Assembly (NCBI GenBank): GCA_934045905.1
Contig: OW203769.1
Location: 31,195,910 to 31,259,909 of the forward strand
Length of the DNA: 64,000 nt
Origin: Leuctra nigra
Taxonomy: Eukaryota; Arthropoda; Insecta; Plecoptera; Leuctridae
Reading direction: 5' to 3'
Shown: positions 23,626 to 34,290 of the stretch, piece after piece
How positions within the stretch are numbered: position 1 is the first letter of the stretch
Layout: every line of letters begins with the position of its first letter
Made by a program: the position numbers and the translations under genes
The notes under the pieces: generated by a model
Told to the model about the DNA's origin: nothing
Database searches by the model: none
The model's input: the letters and a program-made list of their open reading frames with translations, nothing else

Positions 23626-23799
23626 CCAGGGAGCCAATCTTTACTTTTCACATTTAGAAACCATTTGCGTTTGCACTATATAAAACTTGATACTTGAAAC
23701 CGTTGACAACTATTTCTTAGCTTTCAACTTTTTTTTACGTTTTAAACAGATGAAAATTTAACCAGTTTCAAAACTTTAATCTCAAGAATTGGCTCCCAG
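23626..23799. mobile_element. Palindromic MITE, right of the MULE (inverted copy)
   Basis: Ends CCAGGGAGCCAAT and ATTGGCTCCCAG. Its right half matches the reverse complement of the left half of the element at 13309-13456 (GTTGACAACTAT, TTCAACTTTTTT, CTCAAGAATTGG). Larger and more diverged than its partner. Confidence 0.7.
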
Positions 23800-25099
23800 A
23801 ACTACAACCTTTTGAATCTGGCCCCTAATTTGACCTGGATCTTAAATACTAAGCTATTGGGTTTAGTTCAAACTATTTAAGGGGCCTGGAAACTTAAGCA
23901 TTTCTTTCGTTTTTTTAATTATGAACATGTAGTATTACCTACTATATATATCGTAGGTAATACTACATGTTCAAAAATGTAATCACTTGCATTTCAACCT
24001 CGATAAACTAAATAATGCCACTAACTATTCTACGTGAAGATTTCTGGTACTTCTGCGAGTACATTAAGTAGGGTTTTAATTATTTTTTTTAACTTATAAT
24101 AGTTTGGAAGACAAAGTAGATCTCATAAATTACATCAGCACTTATTTAGTTTAGTTACAGCAAAGAGTCTCCAGGCCTCATAAATTAAAGTTCAAAATAA
24201 ATATTGAACTGCGTTAATGCATCAAATTGTTTAGAAATGTGTTGTACATTGTATCTACTGCCATACCAGTCATGAAGCAACTAACCAACATGAATCATGT
24301 TCCGAGTAATCAAGACAAGTTTGAATCTCTGATTTGCTATTAGTTAAAGAGTCAACTGTAACTCATGTTTTAACTTACTAAAGAGGTACATACCTTCACT
24401 ATAGTGAATTCTTAACGTAGGTAGGTACTCAATAGATAGGAAATTATCTGTTGATTCCAATAATACCAATAACTCAATAATTGCAAAAAATACTGGTTAG
24501 GTGCTTTATGATTGGTATGGCAGTATACTCCATGCATGATGCAGAAGCACACATTTTACTCCTGGCATGATAGACCTGCTTTATTTGTATTCTATGTCGC
24601 CAAATTGTAACAGATGTCTCCACTCTAGGTTTTACTTAGAAGGGGTCTGTTGTGAGAGGTGAAAAACGTATGCTTCTCATCACTTGTGTCATGAAACTTA
24701 AATAATTTTATTTTATATTGCAACATTGTGAATTCGATATTTTATTCATCATAGTGAATTCTATTATGCAATTTTAAATAAACAATAATTCATTTATTTT
24801 AATTCGAATTATCTTCTCTTTCCCAAATTCCTATTGACCCTAATAATTCTCTGAGCCTCTTAGATTTGATTTGTATGTAGTGTAGTTAGTACCTACCTAA
24901 AGTAGGTAGATAAATTTCAAGTTTCCAATTGAGTTTTGACTACAACCTAAATTCGCAGCCATTATTGCCAAGTGTATTTCTAACTGAATCTCTAGGTAGG
25001 TACCTACCTACACTTGGTCAATGTAAGTCGCTTCTCTACATGCCTTTGAACAGAAGCATCAAGCTAGCAGTGATAAACATTTGAAATTATTGGCATACA
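23800..25099. other. Intergenic, one perfect hairpin
   Basis: AT-rich DNA with no gene recognised. The only structure is a perfect 21-bp inverted repeat at 23922-23942 / 23953-23973. Confidence 0.5.
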
Positions 25100-25562
25100 T
25101 TTGCAAATATTTTAAGATTATAGAATAAAATTACAATAACTTTTGAAAATAATTACAGATTTAGTCTAAAATTTGCCAAAGATGTTGGTCAGGCAAAGTT
25201 TTAAGTTGATTGGTCATACGGTTTTGGTTTAAATGTCGGAAATCACATTATATTTCATTTTAACTAATCGAGGGATTTCTATGAAATTTGTAACTCTAAG
25301 AGCCTCAAATACTGTGATAAATTTTGATTTGATACGTGAAGCGATGTGAGCTACAGTCCATTTTCATTTATCAATTAATCACAGGATCCTGTTTAAAAAA
25401 TATCACATAGACCGCTTAGTTTAGGGCAAAATATATGTGGCAATATAATTTAGGGCAATATATGTGTGCAAAATTTTGGATCGATTGGTTGAACACTTTA
25501 TGGTTGAACTGTTTGACCTGGGCAGTGCAAGCAAGAACACACGGAGAAAGTGCTATGAGAGT
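25100..25562 (-). repeat. Interspersed repeat family R1, copy
   Basis: Read on the minus strand this shows CACTTTCTCCGTGTG, CACTGCCCAGGTCAAA and a CAATCGATC-to-TTTTGCACACAT block in the same order as at 41320. Non-coding. Confidence 0.6.
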
Positions 25563-25636
25563 ACCGGGGTGACGGAGGGATAAGTGATATAATCACGGTC
25601 TTCTGGAAATTTGCAAATAATTTCGAATTTCTAGAA

Positions 25637-26165
25637 CAGCGGTCGCCAACCTTTTGGACCTCGCGGACCACTTATATGACAATTTTATATCTCGGGGACC
25701 ACTCAGGCGCGTAAAATACGTATGACGGGAAATACGATTGGTGAGGGAGACAATGGGGGGTCTGGGGGGAGGGCCCCCCAGCACCAAGCGGGTCCGGGGC
25801 GCTTAGCCCCGGAAATTTTTGGTTTTCAGGAAGTCATTTGGCGCGTTTCTACGCTATTTCAGCCAACTATTTTTTCCAGAAAAAGCGTTTAAAATAACTC
25901 TTATAGGTATTGGAAAAATACTCGGAAACTGATATTATTTTCATTATAGAGCTAGTGAATACGTATAGTTGGTAGGTAGATACTTTGTAAAGGCATTATT
26001 ACGTATTGAAACATGTCCGAATTCAATACATTTGTGTTGTGCCATTTTTCTAAATTTAATAAATTGCATGGAAACTTAAAAGTAAACTTCCAATTTTCTC
26101 TGCGGACCACCAAAATTTTCTCGCGGACCACCAGTGGTCCGCGGACCACCGGTTGGCGACCGCTG
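25637..26165. mobile_element. hAT-type nonautonomous element, 529 bp, with 8-bp target duplication
   Basis: Starts CAGCGGTCGCCAACC and ends with its inverse GGTTGGCGACCGCTG. Both sides carry the identical 8-bp target duplication TTCTAGAA (25629-25636 and 26166-26173). Subterminal GCGGACCAC repeats occur in both orientations. The 8-bp duplication and the CAG ends place it in the hAT superfamily; it has no transposase. Confidence 0.92.
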
Positions 26166-26173
26166 TTCTAGAA

Positions 26174-27424
26174 GACCGTTTTACCATGGCAACACAATTT
26201 TACATGTAAAACTGCTCTTTTCAGATGAAAAAACGTAAAAATAAAGCAGTAAAACATCCACGAAGGTCCACATTTAAAAATGGTATAATAAAATATTGCT
26301 TCTGATACATGCTATAGTAGTTTTTCAAAAAATTCTATACGTGGGAAAGCAGCCAAATACGCATTTAAAAATATCAGCATGACTTTTTCCGTATGGTCGC
26401 AATGTTAAACTGAGAAAAAAGCTGTAACTTTGAAGTGATATGTCTCGAAAATTAGTTCACGTTGACCACTTTTTCTCGCCATTACGATGCAGAACATAAA
26501 CATCTATTTATATGCGAAATTTGAACGATTTCTATACATTATTATTTATTTTTCAAAAACACCAAAAAATATATAGTGTTTTACTGTATATTAAGTGAGT
26601 GAAATTAAGTGAAATTCGGAGATCCCTCCTTAATTAAACCAACATTACCTTTAATCTCTTTTTGATCGATCTGCTGATCTCCCACTTCGAGACAGTCATA
26701 TATTTATCTTTCTATGCAGGTAAGTAATTACCTTGACCTATTACATTTTTTCTGTCTGTCTTTTCTAGTGTTTAGGAAGTTCATGTCTAAAAATAACTTT
26801 AAGAAAGTTCACTAGTGAACTTTCATTGAGGAATGCATTCAAGTTACTGGAAAAAGGGATTGAAGTTCTTGAAAAAGTTATTTTCGAAAAATGTACAAAT
26901 TTTAAAAATCATCAAGTAAATTGTATCAAATAAGGAAGAAGGTAGGTGCATAATAATTGCAACAGTAAACTGCTGATTGTCCTGTTTTATTTGCATTTGC
27001 AAAACAATTTACTCAAAATTTAAAATTTAACTATGCTGAAGCCTTGCCTTGCAAATAATTTAAACAAAAATTTGGAGCAAACTCACTACTAACATACTAT
27101 TAGTCTGGCAATACACACACCTAATAGGTAATATGTACAGACAATTTTACAGAACAGACAAAACAGACAAGTTAAAAGAATTATGAATAGCTAGTCAAAA
27201 TCTAACTTTCATGCAACATATTGTTTTGGTAACAGGTTAGGTATTACTAGGATAATTATTGGTGTCAGTCTCATTTATTGTGCAAAATTTTAATCGTTGT
27301 TTTTGTTTGAACTTGACACGTTGTTCGAATAGTAAAACAGCAAAATATCCAAAATATGTCCTCTAAGTTCAGATCCATATTAAGTTTAGCTTCTTAATTT
27401 AGATAATTTATGGTATATTTCAAA
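26174..27424. other. Intergenic, nothing recognised
   Basis: AT-rich; no exon, repeat or RNA gene that I can support. Confidence 0.45.
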
Positions 27425-28245
27425 TAATTGAGCGAGCGTCTCCATTCTGCACTTTTGGACACTTTCTCTGGGTTTTTTTTGTGTTTTTTTTTGTGTGTTT
27501 GAATTGACGGCACAGGCCACAATTTTCTTCCAATCGAGCTGAAATTTTTCACACATACTAATATCATTCTTACTTAATCGTTTATAGTTTTTGAGAGCTA
27601 TAATTTGATTGGTTCAAAAATGAAAATATCTCCCGATTGGTCGAAAATCAAAATGTTCCGATTAAGTTCATATTTTGCATGAACATTAAGTCTACTATTT
27701 TCTCTTATTTTACAAGTTTTCAGCTCAATCGGTAGAGAATGTATCTACTTATTGACATTTAAATAGAAAGTCAGAAGCGTTTTTATCGACATTTTATTTC
27801 CAGTTCAATTTAAATATGATTTTCTTTGTGGATCAGAGTGTATAGATGGCTGTTCTCAGTTTCAATGAAGTCAGGTAATTTTATTTTGATCTAGTGGATC
27901 GTATTTCAATTCACTCTGGATGTATATTATTATGATTCCTGTGCTTTCGACTAGATACATTTCGACTAGATACATATTATCATATTTTACACATTTCCAG
28001 CCCAATCGGTCAAGAATGTACGGTCAATCGGTCAAGACTTATTGCTATTTTAAGTGTTTTAAATATCTGTCCAAAGAGTTGATGGAAAAGTATCAAATTT
28101 ATGGTATCGGTCTGTTTAATTGTTCCAGAGTGTTTATGGAAAGTTGTAAGGAACTTTGGTAATAGGTAATGTAGGTAATTTTCTTTGATTGAATAGATCG
28201 TTTCGATTGGCGATGTCGCCCGTGTCGGTGCTCGCTCATCAACGC
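27425..28245 (+). repeat. Interspersed repeat family R1, long copy
   Basis: Begins GAGCGAGCGTCTCCATTCTG, has CACTTTCTCTGGG followed by a T/G-rich run and GAATTGACGGCACAGGCCAC, and ends GGTGCTCGCTCATCAACGCG. The same start and end occur at 41320-42165. The ends (GAGCGAGC.. and ..GCTCGCTC) are short inverted repeats, so this may be a DNA element of about 0.8 kb without coding capacity. Confidence 0.6.
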
Positions 28246-29377
28246 GTTACACGGAGCGTTTTCCTAGTTAAACAAAATGTATCTTATTAGTATCTTCACA
28301 CTACCTTTAATGAATAAGAATTTGATTTCATTCATCTTATTAAGTAGAATAGTTATGCCCTAACACAAGATATTGTTATCTCAAAAGGGTATAATAAACT
28401 TACATCAATGTATTCACTGTATTGCTTTTGGAAAAATAAAAACAAACTTCAAAACTTGAGACTTGAATTTGTTTGAAGTCCGCGCGATGTCAAGCCCAAT
28501 GGTGATTGGTTCATCTGTGGGCACAGAGAACGAACCAATCACAGTGGTCAGTAAATTTTCCGTTTCCGTATCCGTTGTTAGAGCGGCGAGCGGCTGTCAT
28601 CAAAATAATAATAATAATATTATGTTATTCATTGTGTAATTGTGTGTTGTGTAATGTGGTTACATGTCAAGAAGGGATAACTGGTCGAGTTGCGAGAAAA
28701 TACCTACATTTAAACGATAATTAGGTACCTAGGTAAGTGATGATCTGATGAACAATAGGGTTACCCCTAACCTGTAACCTGACTGCTTTGTCCATTCATG
28801 TCCAGATTCTGTAGGTAGGTAGGTTTGAATATGTTTTGTTTACTTTCTTGAAGATATGGACCACTGATATGGACAGATTATCCTATCTACAAGCTATGTA
28901 GCAGCCTACATATCGGTGTCGACGGCTCGGTGGCTGAGATCATCTGAAATTACGACATCGTTGCTGTGACCGACATCATCGGCAGCAATACATCAGGCTG
29001 TTCGATATAATTTTACATGGCGCTGTTCAAATTCCGAGACTTAATGTGAACTGCTCCTATGTCTAAGGTAGGTAAGTGTTGCTAGTAAGTAGGTAACTCT
29101 CTGCTTTTGTCAATCATGACTGTGACTTATAATGTCGATTCAAATGGCCGTTTAAAATTTACAATTATTCCTGAAGTTCTGAATCGCCATTCCAAAAACT
29201 GCCGAGTGAACTATGAAATGTCAGTTAAAGTCTGCAAATTGAGTTCGAAATATGAACTTTCATGTTAGGCTGTTAATGAAACGGCGAATTGGAACTTTTA
29301 GTTTGAAACGGTCAAGTGAATAGGTAGGTACCTACATCTTTAAAGGGTGAATGAACGATTTTTGTGTTTGCATGACT
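28246..29377. other. Intergenic, nothing firm
   Basis: No gene recognised. CpG-containing stretch around 28480-28600 and a few TAGG runs are the only departures from plain AT-rich sequence. Confidence 0.4.
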
Positions 29378-29589
29378 ACCCAAGTAGCACAAAATTATAG
29401 CCCATTAATGGCCCACTACCGGCTAGCCAATGGTTTTTTAACACTAGGCTAGACAGTCATGGCCCGCTAGTGACTTGCCATGACAGTTTACCTAATTGTC
29501 ATGGCAAAACTCTTATGGGCTATGCATGGCCCATGAACGGCTAGCCACTCACGGCCCATGGATTTAGCAAAATCTTGTGTTAATTGGGT
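29378..29589. mobile_element. 212-bp inverted-repeat element
   Basis: Ends ACCCAAGTAGCACAA and TTGTGTTAATTGGGT pair with a few mismatches; internal GGCCCA/TGGGCC and GGCTAGCCA motifs are repeated in both orientations. No coding capacity. Confidence 0.6.
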
Positions 29590-30375
29590 CCTACCTATCT
29601 GCATTACCTTCCATCACACTTGGTTGGCCATACCAAAGGCATTCATTTGTCTTCTTCTTGATACTTTCTCACATAAGCCTCATTACAGCTCATGCTGCCT
29701 GCAGTGAAGGTAAGTATTGGCAACGGTTTAGTGTAGGTACAGCATTTCAATTCCATTGCTTTGTGTACCTATCCAGAAATAACCAATTCAGAAATCTGAC
29801 TAGTCAATTTGTGCCATTTGCTGAAAGCGAAAGTCCCCCACCAAGGTGTACCTACGGTAAATGTGGTCACCAAGAATAAGGTGGTAGGCTACATAGTACA
29901 TTGTGAACATTGTGAATGAATCTTAGGTTCTACTGTAGGTACATTGTAGGTACTTGTAGTTGTTCATTTGTAAAAATAATATTTTCACAGTGGACTCATT
30001 TTTGAATAAGTAGACCAGGTATTTGAAACATCAACTGGGGGGCCACAAAAATTAGTCCCGCGGGCTGCAGGATGAGTACCACTGGTTTACACCAACCATA
30101 ACTGACATTCTCCCGTTCTTTATTCCAGTTACTTATAAAGTTTGAGTGGCAGAGTAAGATAGGATTCTTCAGCAATGAACCACAATGACAGCATCAAGGG
30201 GACAGCTAATCAGTCAGTCACCACGTCACCACATGCTGGGATCTAGATCTTCTGAAGACTGTCAGTAACTTATAATATCATCTTGCTGCTTGCATATGCA
30301 GCGAGTCTGAAGTGAGTGGAAAATGTAGTATCAACTAGCCTGTAGTATCTACTACAGTCTGTTTTTTTACTGTAT
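29590..30375. other. Intergenic, nothing recognised
   Basis: Short open frames here lack family resemblance. A GGGGGGCCACAAAAATTAGT-like phrase near 30040 looks like a decayed transposon edge. Confidence 0.4.
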
Positions 30376-30511
30376 GAACTCTCAACAGATGGAGCCACAG
30401 TCAGTTGTTCTGCTAGGCCGAGAAAGACTTCATTGCGCGCTCACCTTGCAATGTTGTCTTTCTTGGCCTAACAGAACAACTGACGGTGTCTCGGTCTGTA
30501 GAGAGTTCAAA
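30376..30511. mobile_element. 136-bp hairpin MITE
   Basis: Inverted arms include CAGTTGTTCTG and its partner CAGAACAACTG, with GAGAAAGACTTCATTGCGCG towards the centre and GAACTCTC/GAGAGTTC at the ends. A related, truncated copy lies inverted at 48858-48960. Confidence 0.75.
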
Positions 30512-30572
30512 CATAGGAAAAACGAACTGTAGATCTGCATAGTGTGGGTAAGCAGTGTAGTGTGGGTTGCTG

Positions 30573-30652
30573 AAAAGCCAGACACAAATTTCTTTCTTGA
30601 TTTTTCTTTTAATTTTTTAGCATCGCTTGTCCGACTTATTGTATATTGTTGC
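30573..30652 (+). repeat. Interspersed repeat copy (matches 5350-5430)
   Basis: See the copy in OSTM1 intron 3: same order of ACAAATTTCTTTCTTGAT and GCATCGCTTGTCCGAC in the same orientation. Confidence 0.7.
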
Positions 30653-31040
30653 GTCACATGAGGGCTAATCATAAATCCCCTATAGAATCATAGGGGCTAA
30701 GGGCTAAAGACTATTTATACAGGAAGATTAATAGAAATGTCCAAATTTTAAAATTATGTAACCTTGTTTTAAAACAGTAATATCGGCATTGACATCAGTC
30801 ATGGGGCTCAACATTGCCGTGGAACAAATTATTCAACATGGTAACACATTGTTGTGGAATTAGAAATTACATCACTGGGCTCACATACGTCACACATAGA
30901 TTTTCCTGCCAAAATGTCACAGAAAAATTCAATTTGATATTAAATTATGAATGAAAATGTACATTTATTCGGGTAAAAGTGTATTTGTCATTATTTTTTG
31001 TGTTGATAGGTGTTTACAAATTTATAATAATTTAAGCTTT

Positions 31041-31306
31041 TAATGGACCAATGGTGATGGGAGGAGTCAATGTAGTTCTCTTTACTCACACTACAGCAGC
31101 AAGGTCCATAATGGGAGAGAGAGCCAATCAAACGTGTGGGATAAAGAGACTAGACCTACTATTCCCCCGCCCCACCCGGGGGAAGTGTAGGTCTAGTATC
31201 TTTAGCATTGCTGTCACAGCCTTCATGACGGTCACGGCCCACATCCTTCTGTCATCTGTTTTAATCGTGATGTCACATAGCAAGATAATGACTAGTGGTC
31301 CATTAA
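31041..31306. mobile_element. Inverted-repeat element with internal hairpin
   Basis: Ends TTAATGGACCA and TGGTCCATTA pair. In the centre, 31142-31169 and 31177-31204 form a 28-bp hairpin (ACTAGACCTAC and GTAGGTCTAGT) with a C/G-rich loop. Non-coding. Confidence 0.55.
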
Positions 31307-31713
31307 GGAGACTTCCCTATTAAATCTTGTTGATGTAGATCAAGCAGCTTGAACTCATTCAAGGAACGTGATTGGCGTGATTGGAATTTTTACACTGTGA
31401 ACAGGGTTTACTACAATAGGTAAAACCAATTCATTTAAAAGAACAAATGAAAAATGAAGATATTTAATTATTAATTCAAGGTATTTTAAAATTAATCCCA
31501 ATAAATTGCAAAAAAATATATGTATGTAATAGTATAGTATTATTATGTGAATGTGTAGTGTGAAAGCAGCTTTAAAGAATAAGCCACATAATTACAACTC
31601 TCCCGGCCATAGAACAGTGAAAACATCTATCCTGATTGCTTTGTAAATTTATTGTGCTTGTCGTGTTGATATCAATGTGTTGAGTGAGTTTACATGGACC
31701 TTGATGCTTTTAG

Positions 31714-31857
31714 TGCGGAGACAGAGGTGCAGACAAGATGATAGCCCGCTACCGGTCAAGGTCACGTTCAGTGAGGGTCTGCTGTACTACATCCGAGACA
31801 GCACTCGGGAGTTCGACCTTATTAACGAGAAGGATCTTGGACATCTGTGGAGAGAGG
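31714..31857 (+). pseudogene. Exon-like piece of an unrecognised gene
   Basis: A GC-rich segment after a plausible acceptor (GATGCTTTTAG) reads on for 48 codons including KVTFSEGLLYYIRDSTREFD and NEKDLGHLWRE and ends at a GT. Amphipathic, non-repetitive and unlike its AT-rich surroundings, so I take it for a real or recently decayed host exon. A second such piece on the same strand is at 37695-37871 with a stop codon inside. The two may belong to one gene split by mobile elements. Family not recognised. Confidence 0.4.
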
Positions 31858-31924
31858 TACTAGATTTCTACACTTTTAGTTCCTGCACCTGCAGTATAAC
31901 TCTAAATTATTACAGTGATTATTA

Positions 31925-32431
31925 TTATAATAATAATAATCCATCCCTGGTTCCAATTAAATGGGTCATTAATGAATTTAATGGATTATTAAATAATCTA
32001 TCTGCTGGCCACGCCTCCTTGTCTTCTTTTTCTTCCTCCACTTCCAATTGTTCCATAAATTGCCTCCACCTTGTTCTGTCCTCCCACTGTCTCTCAGCCT
32101 CCAACTCACTCCAACTTCCTACTCTCTCCAGCACATCCTCCTTGATCAGTCCAATCCACCTGTCTCGTGGTCGCCCCACTCGCCGTGTTCCCACTGTAGC
32201 CGCTTCAAACACCGGCCTTGGCACTCTGTCGGTTCCCATCCTCTTGATGTGGCCAAACCACCTAAGCCTCTCTCTTCCCAGCTTGAACCCCAATCTTTCA
32301 ACCCTCAGCTCTCTTCTTATCTTCATACTTTGAACCCTACCCATTCTTGTCACCCTCTTCACATTCCTCAAAAACTTAATCTCCGCTGCCTGAAACTGAT
32401 CCACTTCCTTTCCTCCCGCTGACCATGTCAC
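31925..32431 (-). pseudogene. LINE reverse-transcriptase C-terminal fragment
   Basis: About 168 open codons on the minus strand resemble the region behind the reverse-transcriptase domain of non-LTR retrotransposons: EIKFLRNVKRVTRMGR, LRWFGHIKRM, then a Trp/Arg-rich tail. The catalytic domain itself is missing to the right. A 5'-truncated or broken LINE copy that has kept its frame, thus fairly young. Confidence 0.8.
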
Positions 32432-33061
32432 TGCCCCATATGTTAGAATTAAAGGAAATACATTTGATACATTATCATTTTACAAACTTTTGGGAATTTC
32501 TCATGCCACAGCAACTTCCTCACTCCCTGATAGAAACCCTCTGCTTTCCTTCTTCTTTTAAATTCACACGTAACAAAATTGAAATACTAGAAGAGGTTAT
32601 AAACAATGCTCTGCTTCTGCACAAGTAATGGCGACGATGGTTGAAGGGAGAATCAAAGAGAATGGGGGAGAATGAGCTGCTAGTGCTACGTCACACTGCA
32701 ACAAGCCAAGGTCAAGTGAGGGGGTGAAGGGAAAGAGATTTTCATTGGTCCTTCTTCTACCCCCCCCCCCCCCCCACACCCTTATCATCACTGGCCTGGC
32801 GAGAGCATGCACATTCCACAGCAAAGACTCATGCAATAATGCAGCTGCACTGACTGCCAGTGGAAACTTGTTTTGATGGCAGATCGCTACTCCGGAAGTA
32901 TAAGTTGGGAAATTTTGGGAAAAGTAGAGTCTGTTCAAACGAAAAAAGGAACTTTGCAAGTAACGTAACGTAATATAGACGTTACATCAATAAAGGAACT
33001 TTATCAGTTAAAGTTCCTGACTGAAAAAAAGGAACTAAGTTACCACTAAAGTTCCTGAAAT
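32432..33061. other. Intergenic with simple and palindromic DNA
   Basis: Holds a poly-C run (about 32761-32775) and, from 32940, short GGAACTTT and GTAACG motifs in both orientations that belong to a decayed inverted-repeat element ending near 33110. No gene. Confidence 0.45.
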
Positions 33062-33087
33062 GTAACGCGTTACCGGTAACGCGTTAC
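33062..33087. repeat. Perfect 26-bp palindrome
   Basis: Built from two TAACGCGTTA decamers around CCGG, with one more paired base on either side. Part of the GTAACG-rich element remnant described around it. Confidence 0.85.
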
Positions 33088-33318
33088 TTTCGTTAAGTTA
33101 CTACTCAACACTGTCTGTTTTGACATATGTAAGAAGTGATAATCTCTGATCAATGAAGCTTTTCCGTGTGTTTACAATGAATTTCTTTATGAGAGCCTAA
33201 GAAGTAGCCTAGAACTAGGTATAGGTACCTAGCGTTCTTCTTAGTCAGTTGCAAATTGCAATGCAATAGGTACTGAGAAAAATCTTCTTGCATGTATTGA
33301 AAGATGCAAGATGTGATA

Positions 33319-33395
33319 AATAAAATACTCGGTGGACTGGAACTCGAACCTCCTCTCATTTGCCGGGCGAGCGCTCCAACACCCGAGCAAACCAG
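33319..33395 (-). repeat. tRNA-derived SINE head (minus strand)
   Basis: Minus-strand reading has a tRNA-like order: GAGCGCTCGCCCGGCAAATG followed by a B box GGTTCGAGTTC. It shares the core CTCGCCCGGCAAATGAG with the copy at 5575-5700. Confidence 0.65.
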
Positions 33396-33399
33396 ATGG

Positions 33400-33480
33400 C
33401 AACATTCTGATACACTTGGTGTTAGATCCCTTGCCTTTCAATTGGGAGGTCCCGGGTCAAACCCTGGTCATGCCGGATAT
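33400..33480 (+). repeat. tRNA-derived SINE head (plus strand)
   Basis: Plus-strand GGGAGGTCCCGGGTCAAACC with the following CTGGTCATGCC is a B box and T arm; the upstream TTGGTGTTAGATCCC is a weak A box. It stands head to head with the minus-strand SINE. Confidence 0.6.
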
Positions 33481-33639
33481 TTCACATGGCCCTACTATAC
33501 ATTTCGACTTCTGAGGAAATTTTTCAAGGAAAAGAACTTAATTCCACGTTTTAATATCTTTCCAAAAATTAAAAAAATTTAAAATCCATATTTTTCCGGA
33601 TTTTTTTTGGAAATTTCCGAAATTATATTTTTCCGGAAA

Positions 33640-34290
33640 ATTCCCATCCCTAGCTGCATGTGCTTATATTTTCCTCCACACAACACGGCTCCAAAAACCC
33701 TGGTGCCCCTTCACTTCACACCTGACCGCTCTTCTATGACAGCCCGTACTTCCTCTCCTATAAATCGATACCAATCCCATTTCTCCAACACTCTTCGCCT
33801 ATTATTCAGACTAATGGTTCCACACTCCACACTCTCTACACAAATCTCTGTCACTAACATTCAGCTCTCTTGGACCCATACCTTTCCCAGTCAACATGCC
33901 TACCATATACACTTTGCATGTAACTCCAAACCTTACTTTTACAGCCTCCAACAACTTCCTTACGTCATCCAAAATCTCTCTTCTCCTCCTCCCCTCATAC
34001 ATGTCCCGAGTCCCAACAAACACAGCTTAACAGACACAGGTTCTTCCCTGATGTTATATTTTGCCACCTCCTCAGTCAATTCCTGAATTCTAATTCCAGG
34101 CAACTGATGTGCCAGAAATCCTTCCTTACTACAGAAGCCAATGCCCATACTGCCAGTGATATCACCAATCAGGAGGTGACATCCAGACAGTTCCACCGAA
34201 GCTACATTCCCGTCACGCTGTTCCACCAGCGCCGCGTTGCCGTCCGGGCGGTCCTCCGGCGCCGCGTTGATGTCATAGTCAGGGGTCTTA
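33640..34290 (-). pseudogene. LINE ORF fragment with an SGNH/esterase domain
   Basis: Minus-strand reading gives, across one frameshift near 34010, IGDITGSMGIGFCSK, LPGIRIQELTEEVAKYN, EPVSVKLCL, then FVGTRDMYEGRRRREILDD and GVTCKVYMVGMLTG. This is the SGNH hydrolase/esterase fold found in the first ORF of several non-LTR retrotransposons: a GD(S)-like start, a GT-R/N-D block and the C-terminal helices. The active-site Ser is replaced (GDI). Clearly decayed. Confidence 0.65.

Noticed and set aside
28506..28724. Open frame of 72 codons with a hydrophobic stretch
   Set aside because: No family resemblance, no splice or start context, AT-rich; taken as chance.
31677..32333. A 218-codon plus-strand frame
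   Set aside because: Its first part may be a host exon, but the second half is the antisense of the LINE fragment and is not coding.
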